A DNA stretch of 64,000 nt, taken from Verrucomicrobiota bacterium (lineage in GTDB: Bacteria > Verrucomicrobiota > Verrucomicrobiia > Limisphaerales > JADJPG01). Position numbers and translations under genes: made by a program. The notes below the pieces were generated by a model. It saw only the letters and a program-made list of their open reading frames with translations, had not been told where the DNA came from and did no database searches. Positions 36,351-45,192 of this stretch are shown here, piece by piece. The DNA lies in NCBI GenBank assembly GCA_016713365.1, contig JADJPG010000005.1, positions 1 through 64,000 on the forward strand, given 5' to 3'. Position 1 is the stretch's first letter. The number at the start of each line of letters is the position of its first letter.

Positions 36351-38592
36351 AGGTGACAGTAATCGCCGGACGTTGATACCAGAGCTCCGTCTCGCGAGAC
36401 CGCAGGCCCAGTCCATCCGAAGGCCCGTAATCGAGAATGATGAAACCGAAGTTCGACTCCGGATGGTTCACCCAACGTTGCACCCGCTCCAACCCAGCCC
36501 CAATGAGGACAAGCGAGGCCGATCCGTCCCGCTGCGCCTTGAGCGCACCGAGCGGCGCGAAGCTGCGATCGTCCGGACCGCTGGCGCCCGGAACGGTCCA
36601 GGGCACTCCGTTCGAGGCGTTCATCCACGTTGCTTCAGTCTCCGACCACGCACGGGTGAGCGGATAGATTTCGTAGGAACTCCTTGAGCGATCATTCATC
36701 GAGAACCAGACCGTCGCACTCGTCACCGTTTTGCCTGGAGGAATCGCCGACAAATCCCAGCGCACGAGAATCGCGTGATCCGGTTTTCCATCCGCTTCCA
36801 TCGCGGATTCCGTCCCGAAATTATTCGTGGGGAAATCCGCCATGATGGTCGTATCCGCAGCGCCCGTGTATGCGTCGAATCCCTCCTGGAATGTGACGTT
36901 GGTGGAAGCCGGCCCCGCGACCTTGATGATCATCGGGCGAGAGACTGAGACGCCGCCGGAATCGTCGACCGCTCGCGCCGTCACCGTATAGGCGCCCTCT
37001 GGAGCATTCGTCCACACAAAGACCATGGGCGTATTCTCGACGATCGGCGCTGTCAGACTTCCGAGCACTTCGCCTCCCCTGAGAATGTCCACGTTGGTCA
37101 CACTGCCATCCGCATCGCTGACAATGACGCCGATTCCGACGTCGCGCAGACCACAGCATTGGATAATTCGCGACAGGCCCGTCATCTCCATCCCGGTATA
37201 GACCGTCACTTCAGGTAGCGCGTTGGTCTCGGCATCCATTTTGATCAGCGTGAAGCTGTCCCAAAATCTGTTCGTCGTAATCGGATTGTAATCAACTCCC
37301 AGATACCGGACATCGAGTCGGTTCCCGTTGATATCGATCAACAGCGAGCCCAGCGCGTTCGCGGAGAAATACATTGCCGGATGGTTCAAGCGCCCGCCAC
37401 TGGTCTTGCCCGAGGCTCCCGCCACCACATACACAGCGCCGGCATGCGCCTGCTCGCCCTCCGTCGACTTCAAATACGCACCCGTGTCCGCTTCGCGCCC
37501 GCTCCCCGGATCCAAAACCATCGAATTCGACAACGTCGTCGACTTTCCGTAGTGCCCGTCGAGCAACTTCGATCGCTCGTAGGAATGACTGTGACCGCAC
37601 AGCACCAGATCAACTCCGTGAGCTTCCAGCACCGGCAGGAAGTTCTCACGCATTTGGATCAACTCACGCTCGGTGTCCGAATTGTGCGAACCCTTCGTAT
37701 ACGGCGGATGATGCCAGAACGCGATCAACCAGTCGTTGGTCGCCGCGGCTAGATCATTGAGCAGCCACGCCATCATCGCCCCGTTCGTGGACCGATCAAT
37801 GTCGGATGAATTGAGGCAGATGAAATGGGCGTTGCCGTAATCGAACGAGTAATACGCCTCCGTGCCCGACGCAACGCCACCCGCCTCGCCGTTCTTCGGC
37901 AGCGTGAACATCGCGTAATACGGGCCGCTCTGCGCCGCAGATCCAGAAGCTTTGTCGTCGTGATTCCCGAAGGTCGGCCACACGACAGAACGCCGTAGCA
38001 ACGTGGGATACATGTCGAACACCGCCTTCTGATAATTCGCATCGGTGCCGGAGGGATAGGCGTTGTCACCCAGCATCAGCCACAAGTCGAGCGGATGGCC
38101 GGCGGCATCGACTGTCTTGTTCCCATTGTAGATGAGAAACATGTCGCGCACCGCCGCCTGCTTCGCGTTGCCCGTGCCCGCATCGCCAATCGCCCAAATT
38201 CGAATCGGCTTTGGTCCGATGGGCGCCGTGCGGAACAGGTAGTCGTTCCCCGATGCGAGAATGTCCGCCGTGGTTCCGACTCCATAATAGTAGGCAGTAT
38301 CAGCAGTCAGGCCCGTCAATCGAACTTCATGGTCCTTTGTCGGCACCAGATTCGCGACTGCCAGATTAAGGTCTAGCAACGACACGCCGTAACGCACCAC
38401 GCTGTTCGTGGCCACGCTGGTGCGCCAGCGAATCGTCATCTCCGAAGTCGTCCCCATTTGCAGATACGGTCCGCGCGTGACCGTCTGCGCGGAAGCCTCG
38501 AAACCCAGCGCGGTGGTGATGAACGTAAATGCCAGCGTTGACCAAGTGGTCACGCACCAACGGCGTAGCGGAAAATTCCTCGAACGAATCAT
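36343..38592 (-). CDS. Secreted metallophosphoesterase (purple acid phosphatase-like) with DNRLRE domain
   Basis: 749 residues. Signal peptide, fibronectin-III-like N-domain (RGPYLQMGTTSEMTIRWRT), then a calcineurin-type phosphoesterase with metal motifs IGDAGTG, LMLGDNAY, FGNHDD, WHHPPYTKG and CGHSHSYER; then an Ig-like domain (VSDADGSVTNVDIL) and a C-terminal DNRLRE/CBM96-like domain (from about 590, DTTIMADFPTNNFGTESAM). Likely hydrolyses phosphate esters outside the cytoplasm while attached through the C-terminal domains. Shares an 8-bp overlap with the downstream repeat protein. Confidence 0.9.
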   Translation of the reverse strand: MIRSRNFPLRRWCVTTWSTLAFTFITTALGFEASAQTVTRGPYLQMGTTSEMTIRWRTSVATNSVVRYGVSLLDLNLAVANLVPTKDHEVRLTGLTADTAYYYGVGTTADILASGNDYLFRTAPIGPKPIRIWAIGDAGTGNAKQAAVRDMFLIYNGNKTVDAAGHPLDLWLMLGDNAYPSGTDANYQKAVFDMYPTLLRRSVVWPTFGNHDDKASGSAAQSGPYYAMFTLPKNGEAGGVASGTEAYYSFDYGNAHFICLNSSDIDRSTNGAMMAWLLNDLAAATNDWLIAFWHHPPYTKGSHNSDTERELIQMRENFLPVLEAHGVDLVLCGHSHSYERSKLLDGHYGKSTTLSNSMVLDPGSGREADTGAYLKSTEGEQAHAGAVYVVAGASGKTSGGRLNHPAMYFSANALGSLLIDINGNRLDVRYLGVDYNPITTNRFWDSFTLIKMDAETNALPEVTVYTGMEMTGLSRIIQCCGLRDVGIGVIVSDADGSVTNVDILRGGEVLGSLTAPIVENTPMVFVWTNAPEGAYTVTARAVDDSGGVSVSRPMIIKVAGPASTNVTFQEGFDAYTGAADTTIMADFPTNNFGTESAMEADGKPDHAILVRWDLSAIPPGKTVTSATVWFSMNDRSRSSYEIYPLTRAWSETEATWMNASNGVPWTVPGASGPDDRSFAPLGALKAQRDGSASLVLIGAGLERVQRWVNHPESNFGFIILDYGPSDGLGLRSRETELWYQRPAITVTYE

Positions 38593-38718
38593 GACCGCAA
38601 CTTAGCGGCATGAAATAGGGACGCAAAGACTTTCTCCCGCGTTCCTGTTTTGCGAAAATTCTGAGATCCTTTTGTCGGATTGCGATGGTCGGCGGGGATA
38701 CTTATTCGAAACACGAGT

Positions 38719-40089
38719 ATGCAACATGGGAATCTGTTGAAGGAATACGTTCAGAATGGCTCACAGGAAGCCTTCAAAGAGATCGTCCGGACCCACCTCC
38801 CGCTAGTCTGGTCAACCGCACGGCGACAGGTGCAGGACAGTCACCTCGCCGAGGATGTCGCCCAACAAGTCTTTTCCTTGCTGGCACAGAAGGCTCAGAC
38901 CCTCAGCGAGGACGTCATCTTGTCGGGCTGGCTTTACCGCGCGACAGTTCACACCGCATCCCGGATCCAGCGACAAGAGCATCGACGAGTCGCTCGTGAA
39001 CAACACGCCGCCAATCTTATGAGCGACTCGCCACAAGAATCCGCCTGGTCGCAAATCGAACCGCTGCTGGATTCGGCAATGTCGGAACTGGACGAGCGGG
39101 ATCGCGATGCAATTGTTCTTCGCTACTTCGAAAAGAAGAGTCTGAAGGATGTCGGTGCCGCCTTGGGAATCAATGATGACGCGGCCCAAAAGCGCCTGAG
39201 TCGAGCCGTAGAGAAACTTCGCCAATACTTTGCTCAGAATGGCCAAACCATCTCGGCGACCACGTTGACTGCAAGCCTGGGCGTTGGCGCCATCCAACCA
39301 GCACCCGCTGCGTTACTTGCCAGCATCACCGCCACCGCCGTTTCAAGCCTGCCAGCAGCCTCCAACCTCACCTTGATATCCTGGACCATGATTAAACCAG
39401 TCGCCGCCACCATCGCTCTCGTTGGACTTGTCGCCACCGCCGTCGTTCAGCGGAACACAAACCAGTCACTCCGCGCAGAGCTGGACGAATCACGCGCCGC
39501 GCTGGCGGAACTGAATCAGACTCCGCCGACAAACAACTCACCACACCAGCCCAAACTCGCCGACGACACGGAATTGCTTCGATTACGCGCGGAGGTCGCG
39601 CGTCTGCGCGCCGTCGCGACAGAATTGGAGCAAATGAAGATCGATTATGCTTCGTACCAGGAGGCAGCCGCCCGTGCGCTCCAGCAAGCCCGGCAAGATC
39701 AAAGGCCTGCACCTTCCGAAGCCAAGAGCGTTATTACCCGCGCAGTGAGCAACATGAAACAAGTCGGCCTAGCCGTACGTGTGATTGACGATTCCAAATC
39801 GGAAGCGGACTTCCTAATCGACGGAAAGGCGGCGCCGGAGGTTATCAAAATTTATGGTAGCGACATCGTAGCCGGGAAGATTTTCGAAAACATCACCATG
39901 CTGGTGAACAATTCAGCTGAGGTCCGCCAGCTAGCGCAGGAGCATCCCGATCCCATCATCGGCTACACGACGAAAGCCATTCAAGATGACGATGGGAAAT
40001 GGGTTCGCGCCTACCTTTTCTGGGACGGAAGCGTAACCAGTCGGCAGCACGCAACTCCTGAGGAGATCTGGGATAAAGTGAAACGGTGA
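38719..40089 (+). CDS. ECF-type sigma factor with membrane helix and coiled-coil exported domain
   Basis: 456 residues. Sigma region 2 (VRTHLPLVWSTARRQV, AEDVAQQVFSLLAQKA, GWLYRATVHTA) and region 4 (LDERDRDAIVLRYFEKKSLKDVG...KRLSRAVEKLR) fill residues 1-175. A hydrophobic segment (about 225-250) is followed by a Leu/Glu/Arg coiled coil (about 255-330) and a 120-residue C-terminal domain starting AVSNMKQVGLAVRV, which recalls the pseudopilin-like ends of DUF1559 proteins. Same architecture as the gene at 30,004, but a different extension. ATG 38719 matches the usual sigma-factor N-terminus. Confidence 0.87.
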   Translation: MQHGNLLKEYVQNGSQEAFKEIVRTHLPLVWSTARRQVQDSHLAEDVAQQVFSLLAQKAQTLSEDVILSGWLYRATVHTASRIQRQEHRRVAREQHAANLMSDSPQESAWSQIEPLLDSAMSELDERDRDAIVLRYFEKKSLKDVGAALGINDDAAQKRLSRAVEKLRQYFAQNGQTISATTLTASLGVGAIQPAPAALLASITATAVSSLPAASNLTLISWTMIKPVAATIALVGLVATAVVQRNTNQSLRAELDESRAALAELNQTPPTNNSPHQPKLADDTELLRLRAEVARLRAVATELEQMKIDYASYQEAAARALQQARQDQRPAPSEAKSVITRAVSNMKQVGLAVRVIDDSKSEADFLIDGKAAPEVIKIYGSDIVAGKIFENITMLVNNSAEVRQLAQEHPDPIIGYTTKAIQDDDGKWVRAYLFWDGSVTSRQHATPEEIWDKVKR

Positions 40090-40107
40090 ATAGTCACCCG
40101 GCGTCAG

Positions 40108-41868
40108 TCACTCGTAGTCCTCATTCAGCGCGCGCAAGAATGCCGCGAGCGGCGCGACATCCTGGGCCTTCAGCTGAATGCCGCTGAGCTCCGGGGCCGC
40201 GTTGCGCACCTTGCCTTCGCGCGCAAGCCGGGACATCCGGATGTAGAACTCGATCACTTCCTCCAGCGTGTCCGCTTTGCCGTGATGCAAATACGGGCCG
40301 CTGAACGCGAGGCCGCGCAGGCTCGGTGTCTTGAAGAGCGCAATCGTGCGCGGCAGGAGAAACTCATCCGCCTGCGGCCGCGCATCGCCATTGAGCAAAC
40401 GGCGAATCGCCGGCTGCGCCCGAGGCTGGTCCGGGTTCGCGAAGACGTTCCACAATCCAAGGTCCGCGAAGCCCGGCTTCTCCGCCGAGGGAATCGCCAT
40501 GAACGGCCCAATCGCCTTCGGATGTTTCTGGGTCGGCGGCAACCAACGATCGATGTCCGCGTTGCGCCGCGCGAGATCAGGAATGTCCAGCTTCGCGAAC
40601 GATCCCGCGCCGTGGATGGAATCGTATTCGTCCTGAGTCACACCCGTGTTGTGAAACTTGAAGTCGGTGAAGTCCGGCGCCGTGTGACACGCCACGCAGT
40701 TCCCGATGCCATGACCGAGACGAGCGACGTCCTGCTTCACGAAGCGCGACTCGGCAAAGAAGATCTTCATGCCGAGCAATTCCTGCGGGCCGAACTTGAA
40801 CTCCTGCTTCAGCGTCTTGAACCGGCCGTTGAGCGGAATCGTGTAGCCGTTGGTCGGCGAGACGTAGACCGGATCCTTGATCGCCGTGATGTAATCCTGA
40901 AGGTTTCGGTTGTAGTAGCTGATACTCATGCCGGGATCCGGCCGGCGCGGCAGAGTGTTCGTCTCCAGGAAACAATCGTAGGGCGAGCTGTCGTACTCGG
41001 TCCGTTCGTCGCGACTGAAGATCAGCGAATCCGTGTAGAGCGAAATCAAACGGGCGACGGCGTCGAGAATCTGGCTGTCATTCGCCTTCTTCACATCCAT
41101 GCGCAGTTCTTCGGGCAACCGAAACCGCTCCGTCTCTTCGCCCAGCTCCGGATCCTCGCCCGCCAGCAGATGCGCGTACGAGTAACCACCGAATTCGCGC
41201 GCGAGCGGCCCCCGACCGTCGTCGTTTCGGATGATGTGCGCGATGTGCTGAATCGCCTGAGGCTGTTCGCCAGGCAACCAGCCAAGATTGCGCCCGGTCA
41301 ACGTCGCGCGCACCAGATCATCGCCGGTGACGAATTCGCCGTCCCAGTGCAGAAAGAGGTCGTGCTCACGCGGCGCCGTGGAATTCACCATGGGCGGCGT
41401 GTTGCGGACGGTGAACTTCGCGCCGTCCTCCCGCGGCGGCACCGGCGATCGCCGGGCGTAATCAGCGTAGGTGCGGTTGCCCCAGCCCGCCTCGCGATGC
41501 TCGGCCACGAGATGGCAGGCGCGGCAGTTGATTCCATTTCCCGCGAACGGACCCGGCAACGGACGATTGGTCGTGACCGTGGTTTCCACCACCGAATCGC
41601 CCGCCGGCAGAACCGCGTTCGCGTCGCCAGCTGATCGCGCGAAGAAGTATTGGGAGAACCGCGTTTCGAGGAAGAGCCGTTCACCAATGGCGACGGTCGC
41701 CGGATCCTGTCGCGGCTCGGGAAATCCGGGAACCACTGCGCGCGGAATTTTGAAACGGCGAGGTGGCTCTTTCGCATCGGCAGCTTCGACGGACGCGGAG
41801 CAAATCAGAAACGCCACGAGCGCGACGTGAACCAGAGCTGCTTTGGGCGAGTTAAGGAGCAGAGTCAT
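40108..41868 (-). CDS. Di-haem cytochrome c peroxidase / MauG-family protein
   Basis: 586 residues with a Sec signal peptide (SPKAALVHVALVAFLICSASVEA). Two c-type haem sites, NCRACH and NCVACH, lie about 270 residues apart, as in di-haem peroxidases, and the C-terminal TPSLRGLAFSGPYLHHG motif is typical of the MauG/CcpA group. Periplasmic; reduces peroxide or oxidises a protein partner. The region between the haem domains is longer than in plain CcpA. ATG 41868 is chosen because it opens the signal peptide and avoids overlap with ribokinase. Confidence 0.9.
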   Translation of the reverse strand: MTLLLNSPKAALVHVALVAFLICSASVEAADAKEPPRRFKIPRAVVPGFPEPRQDPATVAIGERLFLETRFSQYFFARSAGDANAVLPAGDSVVETTVTTNRPLPGPFAGNGINCRACHLVAEHREAGWGNRTYADYARRSPVPPREDGAKFTVRNTPPMVNSTAPREHDLFLHWDGEFVTGDDLVRATLTGRNLGWLPGEQPQAIQHIAHIIRNDDGRGPLAREFGGYSYAHLLAGEDPELGEETERFRLPEELRMDVKKANDSQILDAVARLISLYTDSLIFSRDERTEYDSSPYDCFLETNTLPRRPDPGMSISYYNRNLQDYITAIKDPVYVSPTNGYTIPLNGRFKTLKQEFKFGPQELLGMKIFFAESRFVKQDVARLGHGIGNCVACHTAPDFTDFKFHNTGVTQDEYDSIHGAGSFAKLDIPDLARRNADIDRWLPPTQKHPKAIGPFMAIPSAEKPGFADLGLWNVFANPDQPRAQPAIRRLLNGDARPQADEFLLPRTIALFKTPSLRGLAFSGPYLHHGKADTLEEVIEFYIRMSRLAREGKVRNAAPELSGIQLKAQDVAPLAAFLRALNEDYE

Positions 41869-41903
41869 GACCGGTATTTCGACGACGCGATTGAAGCGCG
41901 ACT

Positions 41904-42827
41904 TCACCGTTCGCGCAACCACGCCTCGACCTCAGCCCGATGCGGAACGCTGGCCTGGGCTCCGTGACGCGTCACGGCAATGGCTGCCGCAGCACAACCA
42001 AAGCGCGCCGCTTCCTCCGGTGTCGCGCCCTCGACCAATCGAACCACGAACGCGCCAATAAATGTGTCACCGGCCGCCACGGTATCGATCGCGCGGACGG
42101 GGAACGCGGGGATCAATCCAGAGAACTCCCTCGTCTCGAGCCAGACCCCTTCACCGCCCAGCGTTACCGCGATTCCAGCACCGCCGCTCCGGCGTCGCAG
42201 TTCCACCGCAGCAAGTCTCGCATCCTCCGGCGAGCAAACGGTCCGCCCGACCAGTTGGCCGGCTTCAATTTCATTCGGAACGATCCAGTCACAGCGACTG
42301 AGCACTTCGTCATCGAGCGCGCGGCACGGGGCGGGATTCAACACCGCAATCGCTCCTCCCTGGCGCGCCTCCTGCAATGCAGCGGTCACGACAGGGATCG
42401 GAACTTCCAATTGCGCAATCACTGCCGCGGAGCCGCGCAAAAGCCGGCTGTGCCGAGAAATGTCATCGAGCGAAACAACCTCATTCGCGCCCGCCGCGAG
42501 GACAATTTGGTTCTGCCCCGCGAAATCGACGGTGATCATCGCGACGCCCGTGGCGGTTCTGTGAACTCGGCGCACCGCCGAAACATCCACGCCATCCGCA
42601 CACAAGCCCGCGATAAGTTCCTCACCAAACGGATCGCTTCCGACCGCGCCGAGCATCGAGCAATCAACGCCCATCCGCGCGACTGCGCAGGCCTGGTTCG
42701 CGCCTTTGCCGCCAGGCGACCGACGGAAGTTCCGTCCTCGCACCGTCTCGCCCGGCAACGGAAGTTGCGGCGCATCGATGAGGAGATCCATGTTTAAGCT
42801 GCCCACCACGGTGATCATCTGCCGCAT
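41904..42827 (-). CDS. rbsK: Ribokinase (PfkB family carbohydrate kinase)
   Basis: 307 residues. PfkB signature 1 region SPGGKGANQACAVARMG and signature 2 DTVAAGDTFIGAFV with the catalytic Asp in AAGD; the N-terminal GSLNMDLLID is typical. Phosphorylates D-ribose at O5. No ribose transporter or RbsD lies nearby, so another pentose or nucleoside-derived sugar is possible. Lies upstream of the di-haem peroxidase on the same strand with about 35 bp between. Confidence 0.9.
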   Translation of the reverse strand: MRQMITVVGSLNMDLLIDAPQLPLPGETVRGRNFRRSPGGKGANQACAVARMGVDCSMLGAVGSDPFGEELIAGLCADGVDVSAVRRVHRTATGVAMITVDFAGQNQIVLAAGANEVVSLDDISRHSRLLRGSAAVIAQLEVPIPVVTAALQEARQGGAIAVLNPAPCRALDDEVLSRCDWIVPNEIEAGQLVGRTVCSPEDARLAAVELRRRSGGAGIAVTLGGEGVWLETREFSGLIPAFPVRAIDTVAAGDTFIGAFVVRLVEGATPEEAARFGCAAAAIAVTRHGAQASVPHRAEVEAWLRER

Positions 42828-42969
42828 TATCCCGATATGAACCGCAAGCGGGAATCAGAAACGAAACGACGTTCTTCAGGAAGATTCTCCGCGAAAACAA
42901 GTGGCGGCCGGCGCGTTTACTGCGTGACCGGCGGCGCCATTCACTGGCATACAACCCTTCGTCAGTGTG

Positions 42970-44076
42970 ATGCCGATGTCCGCACCAACCACCAGCCGAT
43001 CGCTTTTCAGAGCGCTGTTCAGCGTGCTGACTTTCGTCAGCGTGACGGCCGTGGCTGCTCCCGCTTCGCTCCCCCGTTGCGCGCTGGAAAGCTGGTCCGC
43101 CGAGAATTATCACGCCTACGTTTTCCACCGCGGGCCGCTTGATCCGGCGGATCAGGAACTCGTGGAGGTTCTCGCGAGCGCCCCGGCCAAGCTGGGCGTG
43201 AACTTGTTGGTGGCGACTGTTGACGTCGACGAGACGATGGAGCCGACCATTGAAAATCTCTGGCTCGCCCAGACCAGCGCCGAGCCTCCGTGGATGGTCG
43301 TGCAATCGCCTTCTTCGATCGCCTCCAACTCCGCAATCTGGTCAACCGCACTGCGGACACCTTCGATCGGCGCAGTCCTGACGTCGCCGGCGCGCCAGAG
43401 GATCACCGAGCATCTCATGGAAGGACACGCCGCAGTCTGGCTGTTGGTGGAAAGCGGCGATCCGGTGCGCGACGAAGTCGCCATCGACACATTGACCGGG
43501 ACGCTGAGGGCATTCGAGAAATCCCAATCGCAGCCACGTCCCTCGCCGGGCACCAAGTCTGCAACCGTCGCTCCCCTGCCCCTTCATTTCTCCGTCGTCC
43601 GTGTGACCCGGGACGACTCCGCCGAAGAGTTTCTGCTGAAGAGTCTTGTTCCCGTGAACGCTCCCAGCCCGATGCCGACGGCGTATCCGATCTTCGGCCG
43701 GGGCCGGACGCTGCCGCCTTTGGTGGGACGACGTTTAAACGAGGAATCGATCGTTCAAGCGTGCCAGCGCGTGCTCAGTCAGTGCACCAATGACCTGCGC
43801 GAGACCTCTCGCGGCAGCGAGCTGTTGCTGGGCGCGGACTGGCAGTCGCGCGCGTCGCACTCCAGCAATCAAACTCAGCCGACCAACCACCCGGCGACCA
43901 TCGCTGAAGCGATTTCGAGCAAGACCGCTGGCCAAGGAATTGGAGAACCCAACGCATCTCCGCCGAATGCATCGAAGCGGACAATCGATTGGGGATGGCT
44001 TGGCGGATTCGCCGCAGCGCTGGTCCTCGCAGCACTGGCAGGATTCGGCATCGTCCGCGTCTGGCGCTCGAAATAG
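42970..44076 (+). CDS. Exported, C-terminally membrane-anchored protein of unknown function
   Basis: About 368 residues: signal peptide (FRALFSVLTFVSVTAVAAP), a long exported region with a Ser/Thr/Pro-rich stretch near 325-345, and a C-terminal helix WLGGFAAALVLAALAGFGIV followed by RVWRSK, so it is held in the inner membrane facing out. The first 120 residues have an alternating beta/alpha pattern that might be thioredoxin-like, but no CxxC is present. I recognise no family. Start could equally be ATG 42976. Convergent with the kinase operon. Confidence 0.6.
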   Translation: MPMSAPTTSRSLFRALFSVLTFVSVTAVAAPASLPRCALESWSAENYHAYVFHRGPLDPADQELVEVLASAPAKLGVNLLVATVDVDETMEPTIENLWLAQTSAEPPWMVVQSPSSIASNSAIWSTALRTPSIGAVLTSPARQRITEHLMEGHAAVWLLVESGDPVRDEVAIDTLTGTLRAFEKSQSQPRPSPGTKSATVAPLPLHFSVVRVTRDDSAEEFLLKSLVPVNAPSPMPTAYPIFGRGRTLPPLVGRRLNEESIVQACQRVLSQCTNDLRETSRGSELLLGADWQSRASHSSNQTQPTNHPATIAEAISSKTAGQGIGEPNASPPNASKRTIDWGWLGGFAAALVLAALAGFGIVRVWRSK

Positions 44077-44102
44077 CGGCTCGCCAGTCGCAGCAGGACG
44101 AC

Positions 44103-45191
44103 TTAGGAGGGAAGGCGCATAGAGACCGTCGTCCCTTGACCCGGCAAGCTCTTGATATCGAATTGACCCGCGTGGTTCTCGACGATGCGCCGGGCGATGG
44201 CGAGCCCCAGACCGGATCCTTGCTGTTCCCGCGTGCCGCGTTCGAATTGGGAATACGCTCCGATATCGGCAATTTGATCCGGGCTCATTCCCACGCCGGC
44301 ATCACTCACCGTCAGCAAATACTCACCCTTGCCTTGCGCGCCCACGACGGAGACCGCCTGACCGGGACTCGAAAACTTCAGCGCGTTGTCGATCAACTCG
44401 TCCATCAGCTTGGTGAACAAATCCTGTCCCATGGCAACCGTGCCATCGGTCAGCTCCAGGCGAAGATCGGCCACCCGCTCGCAGCGCTCCGCGAAGTGCC
44501 GGGCGCGCGATTCAATGAGCGCGTTGAGCTGCGTCGTCGATTTCTCGCGCAGCGAAGCCAGATACACCGGGTCGGCGGAATGCATTTCGAGCTGACCGAA
44601 GAGCAAAAAGTTCTGAACGGTCCGGTGAAGACGCTCCGCGGAATGCAGAATGTTCGTGCCAAACTCGGCCACTTCGTCGACCGACAACGACTCCGCGTCA
44701 TTGGCCAGAACCTGGGCGAGCCCGAAGATTCCGTTCAACGGAGTAATCATCTCGTGCGGGAGCGCCAGGCTTAGATTCGCCCGCAACTGAGCCAGCTTCT
44801 TTTCCGCGTTCTCGCGGACGACCTGGCTCTTCTTCAGGCGCGCCTCAATGGTGGAGAACAACTGCGGAGCGGTGAACGGCTTGGCGAGATAATCGTCCGC
44901 GCCCAGGTTCATGCCCTTGCGCATGCTTCCCTCATCACCCATCCCCGTCATCAGGATGAACGGAATCGCCGCGGTGGAGGGTTGCTTGCGCAACTGTTCC
45001 AGCAGCGTGTAACCATCCATGCGGCCCATGTGGACGTCGCAGATGATCAGGTCCGGAAGATCGCGGCTCGCGATCTCGGCGCCTTCCATTCCATCGGCGG
45101 CCTCGAGCGTCTCAAAGCCTTTGCGCTGCAGTGCGCACGCCGTCGCCTGGCGGAAGATCTCTTCATCGTCGATGACCAGAATCTTTTGCAT
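44103..45191 (-). CDS. Receiver-histidine kinase (REC-HisKA-HATPase)
   Basis: 362 residues with a reversed order: receiver domain first (ILVIDDEE, ICDVHMG with phospho-acceptor Asp, LAKPF), then a HisKA helix with the His in LPHEMITPLNGIFG, and a HATPase domain (N box LIDNALKFS, DAGVGMS, GSGLGLAIARRIV). No membrane segment, so cytoplasmic. Probably accepts phosphate on its receiver and then signals by its own kinase core. Last gene of the six-gene signalling operon; begins one base after the corrected stop of the preceding hybrid kinase. Confidence 0.9.
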   Translation of the reverse strand: MQKILVIDDEEIFRQATACALQRKGFETLEAADGMEGAEIASRDLPDLIICDVHMGRMDGYTLLEQLRKQPSTAAIPFILMTGMGDEGSMRKGMNLGADDYLAKPFTAPQLFSTIEARLKKSQVVRENAEKKLAQLRANLSLALPHEMITPLNGIFGLAQVLANDAESLSVDEVAEFGTNILHSAERLHRTVQNFLLFGQLEMHSADPVYLASLREKSTTQLNALIESRARHFAERCERVADLRLELTDGTVAMGQDLFTKLMDELIDNALKFSSPGQAVSVVGAQGKGEYLLTVSDAGVGMSPDQIADIGAYSQFERGTREQQGSGLGLAIARRIVENHAGQFDIKSLPGQGTTVSMRLPS

Positions 45192-45192
45192 C

